Shown in pieces: positions 52,901-60,000 of a stretch of 60,000 nucleotides of DNA (positions are counted from its first letter, which is position 1; every line of letters begins with the position of its first letter). The notes under the pieces were generated by a model, which saw only the letters and a program-made list of their open reading frames with translations, was not told the DNA's origin and did no database searches. A program made the translations under genes and the position numbers. Where the stretch lies: contig NC_079887.1 in assembly GCF_029227915.1 (NCBI RefSeq), positions 19,901,650-19,961,649 of the forward strand, written 5' to 3'. This stretch comes from Hydractinia symbiolongicarpus (Eukaryota; Cnidaria; Hydrozoa; Anthoathecata; Hydractiniidae).

Positions 52901-53181
52901 ACGCAAAAATATAAGGTGGCCAATACATCTAAGAGAAAAAATAAGTTGTGCCATATGTAAAGCAATATATATAATTAAAAACTACTGTAAAATATATATC
53001 CGATTTTAAATAAATTAAACAAACTAAATTATATAAGGGAAAATACAGTTGCCACAGTGCTTTCTCATGTTAAAATAAAAACGAGTTTCCAATCCCGATG
53101 TTATCAGATATTATCGCCTGAATCCTTTTATAAAACATCCCATATAAAAATCAGGGTGATTAGGGTGATTATGAGTAGTGG

Positions 53182-53245
53182 CAACCTCGTCCCCAGGGCA
53201 TCCCGGGGTCAGAAAAGATACAAGATGGCCTTGGGACGAGGTTAG
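53182..53245. mobile_element. 64-bp MITE
   Basis: The arms CAACCTCGTCCCCAGGGC and GGCCTTGGGACGAGGTTAG form an inverted repeat of about 18 bp around a 27-bp centre. Related copies or half-copies lie at 7480-7531 and about 20069. No coding content. Confidence 0.7.
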
Positions 53246-53249
53246 AGTA

Positions 53250-56200
53250 GTCCTTGAAAGAGGACATTTCTTAGTGAAAATGTACGGAGAAGAAATATCC
53301 CTTATGTTTAAGGTTGCTATAGTGAAAAACCATCAAAATTTTCATTTGGTTAAAAACTTTTCAGGGAATTATATTTTTGCGCACGTTAATCTTTATTCCT
53401 TTTTAACCTGCTGGATGATAAATTTAAATAAAATGCCTTTTTGACCTTATTGTTTTTAAATGGCGTGATTTTTTATGCAAAATCAATGACGAAGAAAGAT
53501 ATCGCGCAAGATAATTCCTTGTTCTGGCCCTACGGTTGAAATACAAAAAGTATGTATGGAAGACACCACTAGTATGATGGAACGGTTCTTTGAAATAAAA
53601 AAAATATTATGACTTAAAGGTTTTAGTACAAATGTATATTGGAAATTCAAATTGACAGAAGAAATTGGTAAGTAGCACTTGTTATTTGAAATTTTAATCT
53701 GGCTTACTCTCCATAGACAAAATAATTAAAGTATTAGCATAATTCAATTAGTTTCTTTCCCAATCAGAGTGTTGGTTTCAAGGCTTCACCCAAATTTTCA
53801 TTTTGCTTATGGTAAGGGAAGTCCAAAAGACAGAAAATCCAAAATACAGAAAACTTATGAAGTTTTTGTCCGAGTAACAATGAATAGGTTAATAAGAGAG
53901 AATTTGAGAATCCGAAATCTTGTGAAAACAAATCTGAAAGTCAGTGGCGGATACATACCACGTCAAAGACGTTAAGTGACGAAGGTACATTGTCCTGTAT
54001 AACGGACCATGTCAATCGAGAGGGCACAGTAGTACGTAAAGTTCTTTTTATGTAAAAAACGTGCGCGGACAAGCGGGAGTTATTATAAAATAGGGGACCG
54101 ACAGCTCAGGGTGCCGCAGGGCCAGGTCTGGGCGTTGTATCTATTTCAATTTGCATGCTGCGTGATTATTTTGACGAATATAGCCTGTGGTCTGTTAAGC
54201 GGTAGTGTTTGTTTTTCAATTGTTTTTCGATTGGTTGTCCCTACTCTCCGGTGAAGGATTCCAAGTATCGTATGTAGAGAACGTATGTGTGTGGGTAACT
54301 TCTGAAGTTTTGTTAATTTGATTTCCAATTTATCTGTAATCCTTGTAGCGGAAATCCCCTCGTTTAGATTTTGCAATGAAGGCTTCATACACTATTGATT
54401 GTTTTAGTAAAGAAGTGGTAAGATTTGTGTATGTCTAAAGAAATTTTAAAACACATGATAAACATTTTTTTTATTCATTATTTTCAATATACACAGTCAA
54501 ATAGAAATAGGCCTTCAAGAAGAGTCAAATAAACCGATGCTAACATCTTGTGGTATTTTATCATAAGTAAGTTTATCAAACTTAAATAGGATACTTCCGT
54601 GTGTCTGTCTGTGACTTTTGCAAAGTGGGTTTTCTTTTTCGTACTTCTCTTTAACAAAGTCTATACCACACCACCTCTAAAATTCTTTTGCAATCTACCG
54701 ATTTTTACGTTAAAACGATATCGACATCAGAGAAAAGTATTAAGGTTAGTGAAGGCATTGTATTGCACTGTTAAGTTTTAGAAGTAACTGACTGGGTAAA
54801 GGGACTACCTAAAACTAACTAAGGACTAATTTTCTAAATCTGAGTCAACCCACCTGATTCAGAACAGGCCTGCCTAATGACTTCATCTATTTAATCACCA
54901 TATGGAATGTCTCTTCCCGTTAGTCGAAACACAAATTTGTATATATTTTCTTAATCAGTCAAAAAATTTTTGTGCATTGGTGGGAAAGTTTTTTATTTTT
55001 TATAATCCTATATCTTTCTTTGCTGATAAAAACTGCGCAATCAAATACATTACTTTGTACAGTAGCTTTTCACCACACAATAAAATTGTAAAAAAGCTTT
55101 TTTGTGCATCCATAATTCATTGCTGACGGCATCAAAATTCGAAAGACGTATCATTGACGTTTATAACAAGACTGGCGTCAAGGTTGTAGTGTATTAAGAT
55201 TAGTGGAAACGTTATACATCACAGTTTTAATTTTAAGCCTACTTGAAGAAACGAGTGGAAATAACTGACGCCATCTCCTGTGTGTGTAGCCATTCGAAAA
55301 AATTTTCTAAAGCTTGGTCAACCTAACTATTTCGGAACAGATAGCTAACGACGTCATCAAAAACTTTTCTGATCACGATATCAGTTCAACCGTTCGTCAA
55401 AAACATAATATCGTATCTATTTTCTTGATCAACATTTAAGGCTCTACACAATAGAGGCACCGGTTGAGCATATTTTTCAAAAAAATCTTTGTAAAATAGA
55501 AACATTGCTGATGTAAGCAACAATTCTTACATTTCTTTAAGTGCTAATCAAAACCGCGCGATCCTATAGATTAATTTGATCAGAGTTCAAAACTCCACAC
55601 AATACAGGTAACACCTAAAAATATGGGTTTTACATCGACGGGTCATTGCTAAATGTCATTAAATGTCAAAGGGCCGATCTTTTTCCTAAATGAGATTTTT
55701 TCATGGGCCTTATCAACTAGTTTTTATAAAACTTTATGGAACCCATCATTCATTTTCGCGCACCAACATTTAATTCCATTCGTTAATCGATCAATTCCTT
55801 AGTGAACGCTTAGCATGGATTATTACGCACACGTTCCTACTACTTTTATCCATTTATAACTCCCTGACATTACTCTTGACACGATCATAAAATATATTTT
55901 AAGTCTAGTAGCTAAAGTCCCTCGTTCAGATTTTTCAATCGAGGTTTCATTTTAGGGGGGGGGGGGGGAGACGTTCAAAAAAGAGGGGTCTTTATTCAAA
56001 TTTTTACACTTCGTCTCTATTGCAGTTTTTTAGGATACCTTATTTTACCGATGTATCAAATATGAGAGATTGTGTTTAGTTGTATTAACGAAATTTCTAT
56101 ATTATAATTAAATAAATCACCAATGAAATTACCTTTTAATAAAAAGAGCAAACAATAGCAGTTATGGATTTTTTATATACTTTTACTATCGCCTCGAATA

Positions 56201-57000
56201 AACGCAATTAAATTACGTACACGTAAAGTACTATTCAAGACAACTAAATACTTGTAAAAATTAATAGTATCTTTAAAACAAAAATCACGAAAACTCGACA
56301 CTTTAAAGAAGAAATTTAAAGAAGACTAGATGCATTACTGTAACCACAATTTTAGTGTTGAGGAGGGACCTATAATGACTACCCGAGGCACCCCCATGAC
56401 GGGCGCCGAGTAAAAAATTTTTAAATTTTGCATCTCTAGATTGGCCGAAAATGCCCTTCCAGACTTCAACGCTCTCATGGTTCAATGTTAAAAAAACGAT
56501 GAATATTTCGATATTTTTGTAATTTAGAAAAGCTGCATTGTAGTTGCATCAAAATGTCGATAAAAATTTTCCATCAGAAGCCGAAAGATAGAAAGAGATA
56601 CATATTCCTTTTTTTAGTAGGAAAGTTATTATGCCCCCTATGATTACATAGTCTTTCCGATTATTTCCGGACATGTTATTTTTACCTGAAGTTATAAATG
56701 ACCTAACAACAGCCTGGCAATTTTCGTGCACAACTTAAATATTTGAATTTAAGTGAACGTAAATTATACAGACATTGTGGGAGAAGCTGAAACATGCCGT
56801 CGATATGTTGTTGTTAATTGTCCAAAATCGCCCACACGAACAAGATATGTATGGAAAGTCGGTAACAGTTGTAGAGCTAACATATATATCTCAACATAAG
56901 AAAAAAATTCATACTGCATTGATAAAAATATATAAACAAATAAAGGAGGAATTGGCAAGCTTCTTTTTTAAGGTATTGAAAGAGACGATTTTCCTATTTT
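53250..57000. other. No gene recognised
   Basis: Long A+T-rich stretch. A 68-codon basic frame at 53769-53975 starts after a TTTCTTTCCCAATCAG that could be a splice acceptor and reads HFAYGKGSPKDRKSKIQKTY; it may be an exon but I do not recognise it. Other frames look random. A run of 14 G is at 55955-55968. Confidence 0.35.
55955..55968. repeat. Poly-G run of 14
   Basis: An uninterrupted G14 in A+T-rich DNA. Notable only because of its base composition and its likely instability. Confidence 0.9.
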
Positions 57001-57005
57001 CAGTA

Positions 57006-57915
57006 ATAACGGTGCAGCTATCCTACATATTACAAAAAACAGAATCAAATCCATACATGTGCAGAGATAATTAAAATAATTACCGGTTGTGCGGCTATCC
57101 TACATATCGAAAAGATAGTAAAATGCAATTAAATCCATACATGTACAGAGATAATTAAAATAATTGCCGGTTGTGCGGCTATCCTACATATCGAAAAGAT
57201 AGTGAAATGCAATTAAATCCATGCATGTACAGAGATAATTAAAATAATTACCGGTTGTGCGGCTATCCTACATATCGGAAAGATAGTAAAACGCAATTAA
57301 ATCCGTACATGTACAGAGATAATTAAAATAATTACCGGTTGTGCGGCTATCCTACATATCGAAAAGATAGTAAAACGCAATTAAATTCATACAAGTTCAG
57401 AGATAATTAAAATAATTACCGGTTGTGCGGCTATCCTACATATCGAAAAGATAGTAAAACGCAATTAAATCCGTACATGTACAGAGATAATTAAAATAAT
57501 TACCGGTTGTGCGGCTATCCTACATATCGAAAAGATAGTAAAATGCAATTAAATCCGTACATGTACAGAGATAATTAAAATAATTACCGGTTGTGCGGCT
57601 ATCCTACATATCGGAAAGATAGTAAAACGCAATTAAATCCATACAAGTGCAGAGATAATTAAAATAATTACCGGTTGTGCGGCTATCCTATATATAAAAA
57701 ACATATTAAAACGCAATTAAATTGATCTAAAATATTTAAAATAATTAGCGGTTGTGCACCTATCCTATTTGTCGAAACGATGAAAAAAACGCAATTAAAT
57801 CGATAAAAGTACCGAGATAATTAAAATAATCAACGGTTGCGCAGCTATCCTATATGTTGAAGCGATGAACAAAAGCAAGTAATTAGCGGTTGTGCAGCTA
57901 TCCCATTTTTAAACA
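57006..57915. repeat. 84-bp tandem satellite, about ten units
   Basis: Unit boundaries at TTAAAATAATT recur every 84 bp (57071, 57155, 57239, 57323, 57407, 57491, 57575, 57659). Each unit holds ACCGGTTGTGCGGCTATCC, CATATCGAAAAGATAGT and AATTAAATCCATACATG blocks. The inner seven or eight units are nearly identical; the outer ones (before 57071 and after 57700) are diverged and shortened, which is the usual pattern of an array homogenised in its centre. Confidence 0.95.
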
Positions 57916-58885
57916 TCAAAGTAATTATTTTTATATCGGTAGTATAGATATCCAAGAAATTCAAGTAGTTCTGTTAAAGGGCCCAAACCCCCATAATTGT
58001 GATTTTGGATATATTAAAAAATGAAAAAATCAGGAATTTCAGAAATCATTTGTCTCTGAAATATTGAACTTTATATTACGACGTACAAGGTTTCAGATTA
58101 ATTATTGTATGATATACAACTATAGCTATACTGATTTATATCTGAGGACAAAAAATTGTCGGCTGGCGACAGATTATGCGCATTGGAGACAATATATAAT
58201 GTATAAGCGTTGAAGTACGTTTTCTTGAAAGTCACAATACTTGTAACAAAAAAAAGGTTTAACAAAAATTATAAACAACATAAAACAGTCAATGGAAAAT
58301 CTGACAACAAAAGTAAGTTAGAAAAAAACTTCAAAAAATAAAAAAAATATGCAGAAATACACGTTCCAAATAAGAAACGTTTATATCCTGACATATACTA
58401 TACAACTTGTCAAAACTTCTTCTAAAAAACAATTTTAATGCGTGTCAAGAGCAATGATTTTAATAATTTTCAGAGGCACTCTTTGTAAAGTTAAAAACAT
58501 TGACGTAAGACCAAAAGTTTCTTATATAAAAAGCGTATTAAAAGAATTTAAAATCACATGATAACTGAATACGAGACGGTATAAAAACAACAACTTTGGT
58601 GTTTTTACGCGTGAATGAGGTGACTACGTGACTACGACAACGAACGTTTTGTAAATTGGTGAAATAGTTGCAACGGCTAATAAAGTCCTTATCACGATAA
58701 TTTAACAAAAATAATAAAACTAAAAAATCTAATAACATCTTGGTTTATGATATGAATGTTCGAACCGTGCAAGCAGGTAGTCGTAAATCCAAATATATAC
58801 ATCAGCTAAAGAGAAATAAGATAGTAAAAATTAGTTACCCCTGATATAACCACACGTTTCAAAACAAAATGTGGAAAAATTACTC
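57916..58885. other. No gene recognised
   Basis: A+T-rich sequence downstream of the recombinase gene, with no motif or repeat that I can name. Confidence 0.35.
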
Positions 58886-58888
58886 ACC

Positions 58889-59980
58889 TTATTTTACCAG
58901 CCTTTTCTTGCGTTCATACATGATTCGTGTTCGAATTTGAGTAAAACTAAAGTTTTCCATCAAATTACATTCTCTCAGACAATCCCTTACTCTCTCCTCT
59001 GTTAACGCACCTCCTTCAATTAATTTACCTCCATAATGCTTTAATATTTTTATATCTTCATTGGAAAATAAACTTCGTCGCTTTATGGGAGAAAATGCAG
59101 GTTTACTCATACGACGAAGCTTGTCATACATTTGTCTGGGAGAAGCATTCAGTGACGACAGGGAGTCGCTCTTTTTTTTCACCTCACTTAGACTGATCTC
59201 ATTTTTTTCATCAAAAGTATGTTTTAATACTTCGCACTCTTTTTCGGTCCAAGTCTTTTTCTTTGTTGGCGTTTTATTGATGTCATCTGTTCCATGAAAC
59301 AAATTCGTTATCGAACTTGTTCCAATCAACGAAGACTTTTCTATGTTCCGTAAATAATAATGCTGGTCAGCGGTTTTTATACTATGGGACATTAAGTTTG
59401 CAGCATCGTCGATATGTGCGCTTTTTGACTCTCTCAGGCCTGTGCTTGCAGACTTTCTGACAATGTTCGACGAGAGATTTTTCCGTATTATCTTGTTTTC
59501 AAAGTTTCCTACTCGCTCCCATAACAAATGGAGTCTTTTACTTATATCGCCCGATTTCACTTTTCTTCCAGACCAGCTTAGGAACACTTCGGTGCACCTT
59601 GGATTAGTTTGAATCCTGGCAAAATCGATGTATGTTTTCAGACTATTAAAATTATCTTCAGATAATATGACTTTAGCTGGCCCATAAGTCTCGACTGTTT
59701 TATGGTTCCATACATCGATAATCCACACTCCGTCTTTCTTCTTTGCATTCAGGAATTCATTCATGGTCATGTTGGCAGTAACACCTGATCGCTGTGCCAA
59801 TGTAAAGTGTATTGTAAAGTAAATATGATCTCTCACCATACAATAATCAGTTTGACTTATGGGGTAAGCACCATACTGTGCTAACTTTTGAATAATTTCC
59901 GTGGCTTTTCGAGCCTGATTACTGTTTGTGTATTTCAGTACTTGATCTTTAGTGACCAACATTTCCTGATCTTCAGACAT
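58889..59980 (-). CDS. Crypton-like tyrosine recombinase domain protein
   Basis: Intact, 363 codons from the ATG at 59980; the true start may lie beyond the window. Recombinase features in order: LAQRSGVTANMTMNEF (first arginine), WNHKTVETYGPAKVIL (the beta-hairpin lysine), NIVRKSASTGLRES (second arginine) and LMSHSIKTADQHYYLRN (His and the probable catalytic Tyr). This is the R-K-R-H-Y order of tyrosine recombinases as found in Cryptons and genes derived from them. The C-terminal third is basic with two helix-rich, Myb/SANT-like segments (WTEKECEVLKHTF, FSNEDIKILKHYGGK) likely to bind DNA. It is either a live element or a domesticated host gene. Confidence 0.7.
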   Translation of the reverse strand: MSEDQEMLVTKDQVLKYTNSNQARKATEIIQKLAQYGAYPISQTDYCMVRDHIYFTIHFTLAQRSGVTANMTMNEFLNAKKKDGVWIIDVWNHKTVETYGPAKVILSEDNFNSLKTYIDFARIQTNPRCTEVFLSWSGRKVKSGDISKRLHLLWERVGNFENKIIRKNLSSNIVRKSASTGLRESKSAHIDDAANLMSHSIKTADQHYYLRNIEKSSLIGTSSITNLFHGTDDINKTPTKKKTWTEKECEVLKHTFDEKNEISLSEVKKKSDSLSSLNASPRQMYDKLRRMSKPAFSPIKRRSLFSNEDIKILKHYGGKLIEGGALTEERVRDCLRECNLMENFSFTQIRTRIMYERKKRLVK

Positions 59981-60000
59981 TCTTTCAAATCGCGCTAGCT

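Noticed and set aside
57006-57915. CRISPR array
   Set aside because: The 84-bp units are contiguous with no unique spacers, in a eukaryotic context.

Overview
The window reads as a piece of an A+T-rich, repeat-dense animal genome. Genes are split by spliceosomal introns, and Penelope-like, CR1/jockey-type, Helitron-like, PIF/Harbinger, THAP/YqaJ and Polinton elements all occur together. This mix fits an early-branching metazoan, plausibly a cnidarian; that placement is inference. Only one clearly host-type gene can be followed through several exons: a TSSK-like serine/threonine kinase on the minus strand (8678-12036), whose third intron is filled with about 105 copies of a 9-bp minisatellite. 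The window ends in a Crypton-like tyrosine recombinase gene (58889-59980, minus).

Left part (1-29.5 kb): a decayed transposase-like gene (1-2.2 kb); two copies of an unclassified TIR transposon (2256-3880 and 20428-22503); a LINE relic; Helitron-like ends; a Harbinger relic; a RecQ-like fragment; the kinase; a 5'-truncated but open Penelope-like element with a GIY-YIG domain and a hammerhead-like motif downstream; and an old Polinton relic (15.4-19.1 kb). A THAP-DDE transposase and a convergent YqaJ/SWIM gene (24.2-28.1 kb) look like one ISL2EU-type transposon. A LINE with an ATT tail has split its THAP exon.

Centre (29761-45655): a 15.9-kb Polinton/Maverick with terminal inverted repeats of about 488 bp (about 99% identical). 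It sits inside a decayed YqaJ-type gene whose two halves flank it. It carries protein-primed PolB, retroviral-type integrase, packaging ATPase, major capsid protein, a probable minor capsid protein, a BRO-N protein, an 18-residue Cys/His repeat protein, a SAP-like protein and several membrane or coiled-coil proteins. The integrase, ATPase, BRO and Cys/His-repeat genes are open. PolB, both capsid genes and several others carry frameshifts or in-frame stops. No adenovirus-type protease was recognised. The left end bears a second, internally deleted PolB-like gene facing inward. Two regulatory patterns stand out: stem-loops at most gene ends, and TAATAAA or AATAAATG at many start codons. Both resemble large-DNA-virus transcription signals.

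Right part (45.7-60 kb): the rest of the interrupted YqaJ gene, a fragment resembling a contactin-associated/neurexin-type domain, a broken PIF/Harbinger transposon with both its nuclease and Myb-like genes, microsatellites, an 84-bp satellite (57.0-57.9 kb) and the recombinase gene.
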